Part shown: positions 18,251 to 27,813 of the stretch, piece after piece
Numbering within the stretch: the first letter of the stretch is position 1
How the letters are laid out: each line of letters starts with the position of its first letter
Assembly: GCA_964452645.1 (NCBI GenBank)
Contig: CAYVMO010000011.1
Location: 1 to 64,000 of the forward strand
Length of the DNA stretch: 64,000 nucleotides
Direction of reading: 5' to 3'
From: CAYXTW01 sp964452645
Lineage (GTDB): Bacteria > Zixibacteria > MSB-5A5 > GN15 > PGXB01
The notes under the pieces: generated by a model
What the model saw: the letters and a program-made list of their open reading frames with translations, nothing else
Told to the model about the DNA's origin: nothing
The model's database searches: none
Program-made: the position numbers and the translations under genes

Positions 18251-21200
18251 TTATTTCAATAATATCATCTTTTTCGACGATTTGAATTTACCGGCATCTA
18301 TCCTGTAAAAATAGACTCCGCTCGCAACCGGCTGACCGGAATTATCGGTGCCTTCCCATCTGGTGGTATAATCGCCGGCCGGCAGCTCTTTATCAATCAG
18401 AGTAATCACTCTTTGACCGAGAAGATTGTAAACTTCCAATCGTACTGAAGCAGCCTCCGGAAGGGCGAATTTTATGGTCGTTATCGGATTGAAAGGATTA
18501 GGATAATTTTGCTCGAGTGCAAAAACTTTCGGCACAACGACCGACCCGTTATCCCGCAGATAACCTTCCTCGCCTATCAATAGCCGCGCCGATTCGACTT
18601 TGTCGGGCAGATTGACAACACTGCCTTCTTCAAGTTTCATCTTTGAGCCGTCATCGAGTATCAGCCACGCATCCATATTATTAGGTATTTTTTCGATACC
18701 GCTGACCGTCAAGATTCTGTCCGGAAGCTTCGTAAAGGTTAAATACCATTCGGCGCCGTCATCGAATGGCGGACGGAAATCACACCGTTTTAAATATGTA
18801 TCAGTCTCAGTCGATTTAAGCGCCAGCGATGGGCCACCCGGCGGCGGCGGCGGTTCACCATTATCGTAATCGTCGAGCCCTTCCAATGCATCGCTGCGGA
18901 CGCCGACGAAATTGCCGTCATCGATACAGCCATTGGCTTTCAGTTGAAAATCCACCTGCCAATCGCCGGAGCCTGTCACTCCGGGATATGAACTCGCTAA
19001 AGGAAGAATCTTCTTGGTCGCGCCGTCTTCATGATACGGGAACAGCGCTTTGACACCACGCCTCTTTATATTCACGAAGAAGCCGTCCCACCCCGGAATC
19101 GATGTCCGATCCACATATTCGGTTCCCGAATACCAGTAGGCATGCGGGTCGACGATTGCCGTCGGCCACCCGCTGACGACGACACCACCGGTGTCTATCA
19201 GGATTTCCGGCGTCGAGACATTAAACGGGAATGGATTAGCAAGCAGATTCCAGCCGGAATCGAGAGATACTTCATAAAAATACATCGAATTATAGATTCG
19301 ATTCGGCTGAACCGCGCGGCCGACGGCACCATATTTTGCCGCCGCTTTTGTAATCAGCCAATAGCCCTGTCCCGGTTTTACCTTTGCCGCACCGGGATAT
19401 TCCACGTATGAGTGGGTACTGCCGTTATAACTGGCCAGACGCCAGCCGGATTTATAATTACCGCCCAGATCATCGGGGAAAACCGCGCCGCAGGAACTGT
19501 CGCCGCTTAAACTGATCGGCACACCGATAATTTTGAATCGACCGGCCGTTGTTTCCATCGGCCTTTGCGCCTGAATATTCGTCAGCAGCGGTGTATAAAC
19601 GATCGGTTTTACAGTGCCGCCGACATGTTCGGTATAAGTGCCGCGCGTCAACTCAAGATAATATTCCAGCGCTCGCGCGGCCGGTAGTGTATCGTTGGGG
19701 GTAAAAGGAAAATAGAGGGAATTGCCGGTCCCGGTTATCAGGGCGCCGGATGTATACGAAACTTCGCCCCCCTGACGATAATAGACCAGACCGGTTACCG
19801 CACCCGACCCACCGCTGTAAGCCACTTTCATCGTATCATAGTTACCCGAAGCGGCGCCGACGGCGATATCGGTGTGGTCGGCGCTGAAAATTTCAATTTT
19901 GGCCAGGAAGGCGTCGCCGGAATTATAAGTATTATCGTAAGCGTTTATAACCGGTAAATTCGAGGAATAAGTTTGACTGGTGAAATAGACATTGTTATGG
20001 TTGTCAAGGGCCATCCATTGCGGATATTCATCGCTACTTCCGCCAAAATAGGTACTGTAAATAAGGCTGTTTCCCGTGCCTAACCCGGGGGCAAATTTGG
20101 CAACAAAGCCATCGTAACCTCCGGCTTTACTTGGGTAAGTGCTATTAATAACCATTGGTAGATTTGTAGAGTACGAAAAACCGACACTATAAATATTTCC
20201 ATTCTCATCGACACCTACGCCATATCCATAATCATAGTCCGATCCGCCATAGTATGTGCTATAAATAAGTGAACCAGCTCCCCCTATTGAAGGAGCCAAT
20301 TTTGTGATAAAGACGTCATAATTTCCATGTGCTGTTCTATCATAGGCGTCGGGGGTGGTCGGGAAGTTGCCGCTGTAGGTTACTCCCGTAACATAGATAT
20401 ATCGATTATCGTTAATCCCCGGCCTGAACTTATTTATTCCATACCCGTAGTCAGATGACGTGCCACCCAAATACGTTCCGTATCGCAACGAATCACCGGC
20501 AGGAGTAAACTGGATTACAAAGGCGTCGCCATAACTGGCGTCACCCGTATTATCATAGGGGTTCATTGTGGGAATATTAGTGGAATATGTATACCCGACG
20601 ACACTGACAAAGCCGAGATCGTCAATGGCTATACCCCAGGCCTCTTCATAGTTACTTCCCCCATAATAAGTACTGAATATTATCGAATCGCCGGCCGGAG
20701 TAAATTTCGCAACATATACGTCGCCATTTCCGGGAGGACTCTCATCATAGGCATTAGCAATCGGGAAGTCGTTACTGTAAGTATATCCGGTTATTACCGC
20801 ATGGCCGTCGCCGGTAGCCGCGATGGCATAGCTGTAATCAGAACTCGAACCACCGTAATAAGTACCGTAAATTAGGCTGTCACCGGCCGGTGACAGCCTG
20901 ACGACAAAAATATCACCATTTGCATTATATACATTATCTATTGCACCGGGGGTGGTTGGAAAGTCATTGGATTGAGTGTATCCTGTGGCAAAGGCCGAAC
21001 CGCTGCTGTCTATATCCATATCGTATGGCCATTCGTAGCTACTTCCGCCGATAAATGTGCTGTACATAAGAGAATTGCCCACCGGTGAAAATTTAGTAAT
21101 GAAAACATCTCCATAGGAGGCATCTATCGTCGTATCATACGCATCCGACGTAAATGGGAAATCACTCGAATAACTATACCCGCAAACATAAGCGCTGCCG

Positions 21201-22090
21201 GCGCCATCTACAGCGACACCATTTCCATAATCGCTTGATGCTCCCCCAAGATATGTGCTGAAAGCCACCTGTGGATCGATCATCAGGGCCAGCTGCGGAT
21301 TATATTCGCCGCTAAGTTTAAATCCGAAACTGCTCTCGCCCAGAATGACATACTCACCCGAAATAGAACACCGTTTGGAACCTCTCATCTGATAAACGAC
21401 CGGTTTTAACTCGGTTACCGTACCCCATTCGGTCTCGATTACAAGCTGACCGTCTTCATCCACCGAGAGCGATTTGGCGCCTTCATAGTGGATACAAATC
21501 TGCGACGGGTCCGCACCCGGCGCGATCACGAAGTCATACTCCATCCGTTGCGTATTACCATAATATTTTAAGTCAATACCGGGGTAAATCGCTTTATATG
21601 TTATGACCTCGTAATTAGGGACGTTTGTCCGCCATTTTTGAGGATCGTTGCCCAGAAAATAATTGCATTTATATTCTATTAAATCTCCGCCTGAAACAGC
21701 TGCAGTTGGATTGCCGTTGATAAAATCTGCTTTTAAAGTCATGGTTTCAAAAGCGTCCCCGGCTCCGCCCTTCTCGGCAAACCGTGGGGCATACGGAATC
21801 GGTTTGGGAGATAAACGACGCGCGAACTGATAGGTTACGCCCTCTTCGGTAAACCAGACGGTGGCGTTGCCGGCGTCGGAACGATACAGGACTTTACTAT
21901 CCCACTGCCCCTGATTTTCGGTGAAGGTAAGCGGCATTGACGTGATGTTGTTCATTACCGTCATTTTGGCTGCCGCCTGCTGTTCATAAAAAGATAAATT
22001 CGCCGGATCAGACGGCGATACCGTCGAAAAAGCATACGAACCGGCGGCGATCAAAAATACGACCGCGAAAACGTTAGAAAATTTTCTCAT
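18251..22090 (-). CDS. Large exported SBBP-repeat protein with T9SS-type C-terminal sorting domain
   Basis: The 1279-residue protein starts with a signal peptide (about residues 1-22). An N-terminal ~230-residue module ('TFTENQGQWDSKVLYRSDAG') is typical of proteins that precede SBBP repeats. Residues ~260-730 hold about nine ~55-residue SBBP beta-propeller repeats with recurring 'YGTYYGGSSSDYSYAIA' and 'AGDSLIYGTYYGG' patterns. After a fibronectin-like region, the last ~85 residues match the Por/FlgD-Ig sorting module ('QNYPNPFNPITTIKFALPEA', then 'ASGVYFYR'). The start at 22090 has GGAGG seven bases upstream. It is probably secreted or surface-anchored. Function is unknown; adhesion is only a guess. 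Confidence 0.88.
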   Translation of the reverse strand: MRKFSNVFAVVFLIAAGSYAFSTVSPSDPANLSFYEQQAAAKMTVMNNITSMPLTFTENQGQWDSKVLYRSDAGNATVWFTEEGVTYQFARRLSPKPIPYAPRFAEKGGAGDAFETMTLKADFINGNPTAAVSGGDLIEYKCNYFLGNDPQKWRTNVPNYEVITYKAIYPGIDLKYYGNTQRMEYDFVIAPGADPSQICIHYEGAKSLSVDEDGQLVIETEWGTVTELKPVVYQMRGSKRCSISGEYVILGESSFGFKLSGEYNPQLALMIDPQVAFSTYLGGASSDYGNGVAVDGAGSAYVCGYSYSSDFPFTSDAYDTTIDASYGDVFITKFSPVGNSLMYSTFIGGSSYEWPYDMDIDSSGSAFATGYTQSNDFPTTPGAIDNVYNANGDIFVVRLSPAGDSLIYGTYYGGSSSDYSYAIAATGDGHAVITGYTYSNDFPIANAYDESPPGNGDVYVAKFTPAGDSIIFSTYYGGSNYEEAWGIAIDDLGFVSVVGYTYSTNIPTMNPYDNTGDASYGDAFVIQFTPAGDSLRYGTYLGGTSSDYGYGINKFRPGINDNRYIYVTGVTYSGNFPTTPDAYDRTAHGNYDVFITKLAPSIGGAGSLIYSTYYGGSDYDYGYGVGVDENGNIYSVGFSYSTNLPMVINSTYPSKAGGYDGFVAKFAPGLGTGNSLIYSTYFGGSSDEYPQWMALDNHNNVYFTSQTYSSNLPVINAYDNTYNSGDAFLAKIEIFSADHTDIAVGAASGNYDTMKVAYSGGSGAVTGLVYYRQGGEVSYTSGALITGTGNSLYFPFTPNDTLPAARALEYYLELTRGTYTEHVGGTVKPIVYTPLLTNIQAQRPMETTAGRFKIIGVPISLSGDSSCGAVFPDDLGGNYKSGWRLASYNGSTHSYVEYPGAAKVKPGQGYWLITKAAAKYGAVGRAVQPNRIYNSMYFYEVSLDSGWNLLANPFPFNVSTPEILIDTGGVVVSGWPTAIVDPHAYWYSGTEYVDRTSIPGWDGFFVNIKRRGVKALFPYHEDGATKKILPLASSYPGVTGSGDWQVDFQLKANGCIDDGNFVGVRSDALEGLDDYDNGEPPPPPGGPSLALKSTETDTYLKRCDFRPPFDDGAEWYLTFTKLPDRILTVSGIEKIPNNMDAWLILDDGSKMKLEEGSVVNLPDKVESARLLIGEEGYLRDNGSVVVPKVFALEQNYPNPFNPITTIKFALPEAASVRLEVYNLLGQRVITLIDKELPAGDYTTRWEGTDNSGQPVASGVYFYRIDAGKFKSSKKMILLK

Positions 22091-22245
22091 ATCTCTGCCT
22101 CCGTTCAGATACAAAAAACTAATTTCCTCTAATTATCGGAATCTAAATAAAGGACTTTTTTTTAAATTGTCAACAGACCATTTAGGGGCTGTTAAAAAAA
22201 GGAAGGGATTAAAGGATTAGTGAGGGACGGATAATTGATAAAATC

Positions 22246-23145
22246 TCAATCAAACTCAATCGAAATATGCCGCAATTCTTCGGGAATGTCCAGCTTGAGT
22301 TTTATGGCCGTACTGTCAAAGGCCTTCGTACAGTAGTTTTCACCGTTTTTTATAAATCCAATGGATGAAAGATATGACTCATATTTATCGCCGTAAACTT
22401 CGATTCCGCACTCTCCGGGGGCCCTCAGACGGAAATCGGAATCAGCACCGTCGATCAGAACGGCAACATTCGGGGATTTATCGCCGATTCTAAGGTCGAT
22501 ATCACCCGCCTCGTTTTGAATGGTCAGGTCCTGAAGCGGTATTGTCTGAAGATTGAGAGTGATATTCGAGCCATCCCCGATACATTTCAGGCTTAACGGG
22601 ATCTGGTCGGAAAAGGATACTTTCCAGTCACGGCCGTACCTCCGTCCGGAAATGACAATCGCGCCGCCGAAACCGCCTTTGCGTCTGGTTATATCCAATT
22701 TGGCGGTGCCGTCGGATTTTGAAAAATCAATGTCCGGTTTTCGCGAAAATCTGTCGAATCGGGCCGAGATTAGATCGGTGGCGGTTCGAGTTACATAAAG
22801 GCTGATATTTCCATGTTTAATGACAGCATCGATATGATCCACCGACGCATCATAATCTTCGTTCCATCGCGACGACGAAAAAAAGCTCCCGGCATTTCGC
22901 TCCGAGCCGATGTCGACAGCAACGAATATCATGGCGGCGACAAGAATCAATGGTGACAGGTACGAAATAAATTCCAGTCTGGTTTTCAGAAATATTTTTT
23001 CAATTCCGATAGCAATCAATAGAAGCGGCCACCATGACAGGATTTCATACCAGTAATCCCAGTCGAGATGGCCGGTGTTACATAGCAGAAGCAGAATGCC
23101 GACGACAATGAATAAAAGCCCCCACCTGAGTTTGCCGGGAGTCAT
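22246..23145 (-). CDS. Membrane protein with LiaI-like (DUF5668) N-terminus and DUF4097-like domain
   Basis: The 299-residue protein has four hydrophobic segments in the first ~95 residues ('LRWGLLFIVVGILLLLCNTG', 'ILSWWPLLLIAIGIEKIF' and others). A beta-rich domain follows ('IDAVIKHGNISLYVTRTATD', 'LTIQNEAGDIDLRIG') like the DUF4097/LiaF-C type. Such proteins accompany PspC in cell-envelope stress operons. It is the last gene of the sigma/anti-sigma/PspC operon and overlaps the gene before it (ATGA). Confidence 0.8.
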   Translation of the reverse strand: MTPGKLRWGLLFIVVGILLLLCNTGHLDWDYWYEILSWWPLLLIAIGIEKIFLKTRLEFISYLSPLILVAAMIFVAVDIGSERNAGSFFSSSRWNEDYDASVDHIDAVIKHGNISLYVTRTATDLISARFDRFSRKPDIDFSKSDGTAKLDITRRKGGFGGAIVISGRRYGRDWKVSFSDQIPLSLKCIGDGSNITLNLQTIPLQDLTIQNEAGDIDLRIGDKSPNVAVLIDGADSDFRLRAPGECGIEVYGDKYESYLSSIGFIKNGENYCTKAFDSTAIKLKLDIPEELRHISIEFD

Positions 23146-23348
23146 TTGACTTCCTCGCCTTGGCCGGTTAATTGCCTTCTGCGCTTCGATGTTTCGAATT
23201 CCTTGAGAATGATATATACGCCCGCAAATACAAGAACCAGCGGCCAGATGACGCCGAAGTCAATATCGATCAAATCGACATTGTCCATAATCAGCAGAAT
23301 TCCGAGAACGACTAGGATTAATCCGAAAAGTACCTGACCGGTGGTCAC
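23142..23348 (-). CDS. Small LiaI/DUF5668-type membrane protein
   Basis: The 68-residue protein consists of two membrane segments ('VLFGLILVVLGILLIMDNVD' and 'FGVIWPLVLVFAGVYIIL') and a short basic-acidic tail. This is the LiaI transmembrane module seen beside PspC proteins. It overlaps both neighbours by four bases, so translation is coupled. Confidence 0.8.
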   Translation of the reverse strand: MTTGQVLFGLILVVLGILLIMDNVDLIDIDFGVIWPLVLVFAGVYIILKEFETSKRRRQLTGQGEEVK

Positions 23349-23770
23349 TTTATTTCCTCGACGCCATTGACAGCTTTACTCTCGATTTCCTTTTTGCCGC
23401 CGGCCCGGAATATGACAAACAGTCCGGCGATAATCAGAAGCATCGGCCAGAAAATATCGCCGAAGTCAAACCACCAGCAATAATTCTTCACCAGCAGTAG
23501 CAATCCGACCGCGATAAGAATTACCCCCGGCAGGTATCGGTTCCAGTCCGATTCGCTGGTTTCAGCTGGAGTGCCGACCAGATCAAAAGGTTTTTTGGGC
23601 ATAATAATCCAGGCGATTATATAGGCCAAAATACCGACGCCATCGGCGAAAATCAAAAGGATGGCGATTATTCGAATAAAGGTCGGGTCGATATTGAAAT
23701 ATTCGCCCAATCCGCCGCAAACGCCACCCAATTTGCTGTTTTCAACCGACCGGTATAGCCTTTTGCTCAT
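23345..23770 (-). CDS. PspC-domain membrane protein
   Basis: The N-terminal 'KRLYRSVENSKLGGVCGGLG' followed by 'EYFNIDPTFIRI' is the PspC domain signature. A transmembrane pair then precedes a LiaI-like C-terminal half. PspC proteins sense envelope stress in the phage-shock network (family knowledge). I start at 23770 because GGAG is well spaced there; an ATG six codons upstream is possible. It lies 65 bp downstream of the anti-sigma factor gene. Confidence 0.9.
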   Translation of the reverse strand: MSKRLYRSVENSKLGGVCGGLGEYFNIDPTFIRIIAILLIFADGVGILAYIIAWIIMPKKPFDLVGTPAETSESDWNRYLPGVILIAVGLLLLVKNYCWWFDFGDIFWPMLLIIAGLFVIFRAGGKKEIESKAVNGVEEIK

Positions 23771-23835
23771 AACATTTCTCCGATTCATTCATGTGCGTTT
23801 ACATGAACTACTACGGATTTTCGTCGAGAAAGTTT

Positions 23836-25077
23836 TTATTTTGATTTCGATTCCAGTTTATTTATAAACTCGTCGATTTCTTTCACGCTGGATGAATCCG
23901 CAATCTCCGCAAGTCGTTTGAGTTTTTGAATCATCGCCTCGCGCTCATCATCGAATGGGGTCACTGTAGCAAGAGTATAGAAAGCATTGGCCATTTCAGA
24001 ATAGGGCGGTGTCGATAGACTTTCGGACTGCCGTGAATCTGCCACCTGCGCAAGACGGCTTTTGGACACGATTTCATCGCTATGAACCGAGAGAATATAG
24101 CCGTATCGGGCTTCAAGGCTGTCCACCTTCCCTCGCCATTTAGAGTATTCTTCATTTTTTATCGAACCCTCTTCAACTGATCCCTTTTCCGGCATCTGCA
24201 TTTTGCCTTTTTTTGCTGTCAACGATAAGGCGTAATCGTTAACGGGGGCTTCCTCGTCTGAAACGGCGACAGAGCCGCCGGGCTTTGGAACAGCCATTAA
24301 TTGATCAAAGTGTTTTTCCTCCCGGGCCTTATCTTTTTCGATGGCAGGCTCCGCCTTTTCCGCGCTGCCTCTGGTGGAAAATTCGACTGCATTTTTTTTG
24401 ACGCTAATTTCCGGGTATTCCTTAACGGCTGGCTTCGATTCGGGTACCGGTAGCGAAGCTGCCTCAGGCCGAACGGGTTCAACATCCTTCTCGATGGTCA
24501 ACTTCCCCTCCGGTACAGCCGGTTCGGGAATTGCCATAGACCTGGATTCTTCTTTTTCGACAGCTCGACCCTTTACCTGCGATTTGTCCTGAATAGTGAC
24601 TTCTTCTTTTTGGCCGACCTCGGTTTTCTGGGCGAGATTATTGTCTTTTAGTTCCGGCTGGACGGAAGCAGACGATGTCTGCATCGCTGGTACTGATTTT
24701 TTCCTGAAAGGTAATTTTTCGGGCTCATTATATTTGAGTTCAAATATCGACAAAATGGCCACCAGTGTAATCGTGGCGGCGACGGCCAGGATACGGTACG
24801 TCATAATTCGGGACTTTTTCGCCCGGATCGGCGTTACACCGCTCGCCTCGGCCTGCTCGATTTTTTCTATAATTATATCCTTCTGCTTTAGCCAATAATC
24901 GTGATCGCCCCCAGGCTTGAATTCATCGGCCATCTCCTGAAGCTTCAGCAGCCGGTTATAATATGCCGTGCAATCGGTGCATCCTTTCAGGTGTTCCTCG
25001 ACCTTAATCCTGTCGGCATCGCCAAGTTGCTTATCGAGATACAAAGAAAGCAGATGTTTTATTTCTTCGCAGTTCAT
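23836..25077 (-). CDS. Zinc-finger anti-sigma factor
   Basis: Residues 1-45 form the zf-HC2 anti-sigma module with 'HLKGCTDCTAYY' (H-x3-C-x2-C). A membrane segment lies near residues 92-110 ('ILAVAATITLVAILSIFEL'). The remaining ~300 residues are periplasmic, rich in Pro, Lys and Glu, and low in complexity up to about residue 280. The gene is 9 bp downstream of the ECF sigma gene, so it most likely holds that sigma factor inactive at the membrane. Confidence 0.9.
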   Translation of the reverse strand: MNCEEIKHLLSLYLDKQLGDADRIKVEEHLKGCTDCTAYYNRLLKLQEMADEFKPGGDHDYWLKQKDIIIEKIEQAEASGVTPIRAKKSRIMTYRILAVAATITLVAILSIFELKYNEPEKLPFRKKSVPAMQTSSASVQPELKDNNLAQKTEVGQKEEVTIQDKSQVKGRAVEKEESRSMAIPEPAVPEGKLTIEKDVEPVRPEAASLPVPESKPAVKEYPEISVKKNAVEFSTRGSAEKAEPAIEKDKAREEKHFDQLMAVPKPGGSVAVSDEEAPVNDYALSLTAKKGKMQMPEKGSVEEGSIKNEEYSKWRGKVDSLEARYGYILSVHSDEIVSKSRLAQVADSRQSESLSTPPYSEMANAFYTLATVTPFDDEREAMIQKLKRLAEIADSSSVKEIDEFINKLESKSK

Positions 25078-25086
25078 AATATCAAT

Positions 25087-25719
25087 CTACAATAAATCCT
25101 TCAACATTTGAACCAATTTTTCTCGGGCGCGGTACAGCCGTGAATCAACTGTCCCCGGCGCTATATGCAATTGCTTCGCAATTTCCTCATAACTCAGTTT
25201 TTCAAAAGTCCTCAAAACAAAGACCATCCGATACTGCTCCGGAAGCGCCGCTACCGCCAGCGCCAGTCTTCTTTCGTTTTCCTTATCAATTATACGCTCC
25301 AGCGGATTGGCTGCCTTATCCGGGACAGCGCTGATTAAATCGTCATATTCGGAAGCCGGTTTTTCTTTATCGGCTTTTTTGATTCTATTCAGAGCCAGAT
25401 TTCGGGCAATTGTCGCCAGCCAGGGGTAAAACGGCCTCTCGGGCTCGAAGCTGTTCAGTGCCAGGTAGCCGTTCACGAAGGCCTCCTGAACTATATCTTC
25501 GGTGGCGTCCTTACTGCCCAGCATCATGAATATAAATCTGAACAATCTCTTTTGATACTTCAATACCAGTTCTCCATAGGCGTCTTTATTACCGCTCTGC
25601 GCCGATAAAATGGTTTCCCGGTCGGCTTTTATATGACCGTCAGTCATCTGACTGTCAGGCGATCTATTCGTCTTATCTACAGTCAAAGTCGCCTTTTCTT
25701 CCCCGGTTTTATTTAACAC
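25087..25719 (-). CDS. ECF-family RNA polymerase sigma factor
   Basis: The protein shows sigma-70 region 2 ('YQKRLFRFIFMMLGSKDATE', 'DIVQEAFVNGYLALNSFEPE', then 'WLATIARNLALNRIKK') and region 4 ('LPEQYRMVFVLRTFEKLSYE', 'EIAKQLHIAPGTVDSRLYRA'). There is no region 1.1 or 3, as expected for an ECF factor. The called GTG start gives 210 residues; an internal ATG ~20 codons later is also plausible. It overlaps the end of holA by 11 bp and is followed by its anti-sigma factor. Confidence 0.94.
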   Translation of the reverse strand: MLNKTGEEKATLTVDKTNRSPDSQMTDGHIKADRETILSAQSGNKDAYGELVLKYQKRLFRFIFMMLGSKDATEDIVQEAFVNGYLALNSFEPERPFYPWLATIARNLALNRIKKADKEKPASEYDDLISAVPDKAANPLERIIDKENERRLALAVAALPEQYRMVFVLRTFEKLSYEEIAKQLHIAPGTVDSRLYRAREKLVQMLKDLL

Positions 25720-26740
25720 CGGCCTTTTTCTTGCCGGTCGAACAGATATTAAATATCAGCCTTTCCAGAATCAGCTTTTCCGGCCTGATATTATTTCGCA
25801 GGTCGAAGTTGGCCTCGGCTATTAATTTTATTATTTTCTCAAGTTGAATATTATCAAATAGACCAATTTGAGGTCTATATTTCCAGTTCATATCTCTTTT
25901 GCCCCTGCCAATCGGTTTTCCGTTTGAGGTCAAATACAGATTAATAAAGTGCTCTCCGAGCCAGAAGAGAAGGCCTGATGGTTTCTCGCCCTTTTTTATG
26001 AGAAAATTTATGATATTCAATGCCTTATCAATTCGCCCAGCCGCCGCCTGGTCGGCCAGTTCGAAAACCTTGAAGGCCTGATAATCGGAGGTCACCGCCG
26101 CCACATCTTCGGCTTTAATGTCATTCCCCTCACCCACATAATCGATAAGTTTGCCGACTTCACCAATTATACCGCCCATATCGCCATCACCGAGTTCGGC
26201 AAGCATCCGGAGCGCCTCCGGTCCGATTTCCATCCCCTTTTCTTTTAAGAGTGTCTTAATTTTTCCTTCCGATGCCTGCAGAGGAAGGCGGGTAAACTCA
26301 ATGGCCGTTGTTTTTGAAGCAAGAAATTTGAAGAAAGCGGTCGTTTTCCGTGGCGTTTTCGATGACGGGCTTGCGAAAACGACAATCCTATTCGGATCCG
26401 GCGGTGTCAATATGCTGAAGATTTTTTCGATCTGCGACTGATTGAACGATTGAATATCATCGATGACGAAAATCTGCCTCTCACCAAGCATCGGGATCAT
26501 GGATAGCTCGGTGAGAATATCTTCCAATTTACTTTTTAATGCGGACATGATAATAAAATTGGTCGAATGTATCCGCCGGGGAAGAAAGATTCCGGCCAGT
26601 TTTTTTTCGGCTTCTTTGATACGATAATCTTCGGAGCCGTAGAAATAATAAACCGCCCGGAATCGTCCGGCATCGATTTCTCTGGCAAGTTCGGCTGGTG
26701 ACACAACCGCAAAATAAATCGGATTGCCCGATGATGTCAA
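25709..26740 (-). CDS. holA: DNA polymerase III subunit delta
   Basis: HolA opens the beta clamp within the clamp loader. The 343-residue protein begins with 'FRAVYYFYGSEDYRIKEAEK', the family's N-terminal AAA-like domain that lacks a working P-loop. It continues with 'FVIDDIQSFNQSQIEKI' and a C-terminal helical collar ('LLFWLGEHFINLYL'). Translation probably starts at TTG, overlapping the preceding stop (TTGA). holA shares an operon with a stress-type sigma factor. Confidence 0.9.
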   Translation of the reverse strand: MTSSGNPIYFAVVSPAELAREIDAGRFRAVYYFYGSEDYRIKEAEKKLAGIFLPRRIHSTNFIIMSALKSKLEDILTELSMIPMLGERQIFVIDDIQSFNQSQIEKIFSILTPPDPNRIVVFASPSSKTPRKTTAFFKFLASKTTAIEFTRLPLQASEGKIKTLLKEKGMEIGPEALRMLAELGDGDMGGIIGEVGKLIDYVGEGNDIKAEDVAAVTSDYQAFKVFELADQAAAGRIDKALNIINFLIKKGEKPSGLLFWLGEHFINLYLTSNGKPIGRGKRDMNWKYRPQIGLFDNIQLEKIIKLIAEANFDLRNNIRPEKLILERLIFNICSTGKKKAGVK

Positions 26741-27111
26741 TCAAAAAGGGAATTGGTCGAGGGATTGCTTTCGCCGGGAATCCAGCCCAGTTTGTAGTTA
26801 TACTTTTTCTTGTACTCCAGAGCCTTTCTTAATAACTCGCTGAATTCGTACTGACAGGCAGACTTTTCATTCACCTGATTAATCATATCCGGATTGGTTC
26901 CGTAAATTTTTAATTCCTTGCCGGTGAATATGTTTTGATTCAATTCAATAAATTCCAGCAAAGTCAAAAGCGAGGCATATTCGGTATGAAGCTCTTCACC
27001 GGCGAACGGCGCTTTGAATATGATCCCAACTTCGGGAATTGAAAAACAAACCAGCATCTCACCCGATTCGGGTCTGTCTTCCGGTTTGAATGAGCCAAAA
27101 TAAAGTTCCAT
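26737..27111 (-). CDS. Small protein with an RNase H-like fold, probably catalytically inactive
   Basis: The 124-residue protein reads like the second half of an RNase HI-type domain. 'TEYASLLTLLEFIEL' resembles the E-containing helix, 'LKIYGTNPDMINQVNEKS' resembles the 'D-S-x-x-v-v-x-q-l' strand, and 'LGWIPGESNPSTNSLFD' resembles the final N-x-x-A-D motif. Several catalytic acidic positions look replaced (for example Tyr-Gly-Thr where Asp is expected). It overlaps the holA start and so is co-translated with it. Fold assignment is inference from pattern only. Confidence 0.5.
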   Translation of the reverse strand: MELYFGSFKPEDRPESGEMLVCFSIPEVGIIFKAPFAGEELHTEYASLLTLLEFIELNQNIFTGKELKIYGTNPDMINQVNEKSACQYEFSELLRKALEYKKKYNYKLGWIPGESNPSTNSLFD

Positions 27112-27317
27112 AGCTGATTATGTATTCAGCAAACATCATGCATTTACCCATTTCGAATTTTGAACATATTTATTATGTTGGTATTCAACAGGATAGTAAT
27201 ATTGCGGCATGCCAATCTTATTGTAACTATGAATCGTAATTCATAAGGATGATAAAATGAGAATACCAGATGCAAATAGCCCGGGATTCCATTATAAATA
27301 TAATGTCGATGATTTAA

Positions 27318-27351
27318 TAAAAAAAAGGGGCAAATCGTTTCCGATTTGCCC
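27318..27351 (-). terminator. Rho-independent terminator of the DUF5684-type gene
   Basis: A perfect 10 bp stem (GGGCAAATCG / CGATTTGCCC, loop TTTC) is followed on the minus strand by a run of eight T. It lies 28 bp past the stop at 27379. The rest of 27112-27317 holds no recognisable feature. Confidence 0.92.
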
Positions 27352-27378
27352 GCTTGGGGAATCTTTGTTCCGTCCTGA

Positions 27379-27813
27379 TTAATTGACGTTGACTCTTTCC
27401 TGCTCGGATTTTTTGGCGTACGCCTGATCGGTTACACCCGTGAACGACGGACCGGACGCAAATACCGCAAATGAAACAAGATTGAGGATCGGTATCAACA
27501 TGAATACACCCCAGAAGGCCGGTTTGTTACGCGCTTTGGCGACTTCAATCCAGGCCATAGGCCAGGCAACGATGTTAACCAGGGGAATAAAGAATAGCAG
27601 AAACCACCACCATTGCTTGGACGCCATCTGGACGACCTGGAATGCACCCAGGAGCGGTATGAAGGCCCACCAGGGACTGCTGTGCCCGACTTTCTTAGCC
27701 ATATAATATTGGCAGAAACTGACGTATAGATAATATACGGCAACCATCAGCAGGAAAGGAACTCCCGCATAAAACGAACCGCCACCATCATATTCGTACA
27801 TAGCTACCTCCAT
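27379..27813 (-). CDS. DUF5684-type small membrane protein
   Basis: The 144-residue protein has about four membrane segments and the family-like pattern 'KVGHSSPWWAFIPLLGAFQV', 'WWWFLLFFIPLVNIVAWPMA' and 'KPAFWGVFMLIPILNLVSFA'. This resembles DUF5684 and related small proteins often found near signal peptidases. It stands alone and has its own terminator. No function is known. Confidence 0.75.
   Translation of the reverse strand: MEVAMYEYDGGGSFYAGVPFLLMVAVYYLYVSFCQYYMAKKVGHSSPWWAFIPLLGAFQVVQMASKQWWWFLLFFIPLVNIVAWPMAWIEVAKARNKPAFWGVFMLIPILNLVSFAVFASGPSFTGVTDQAYAKKSEQERVNVN

Noticed and set aside
19900..21250. Regularly spaced repeats that could suggest a CRISPR array
   Set aside because: They are imperfect ~165 bp coding repeats (SBBP propeller) in one long frame, not short identical repeats with spacers.
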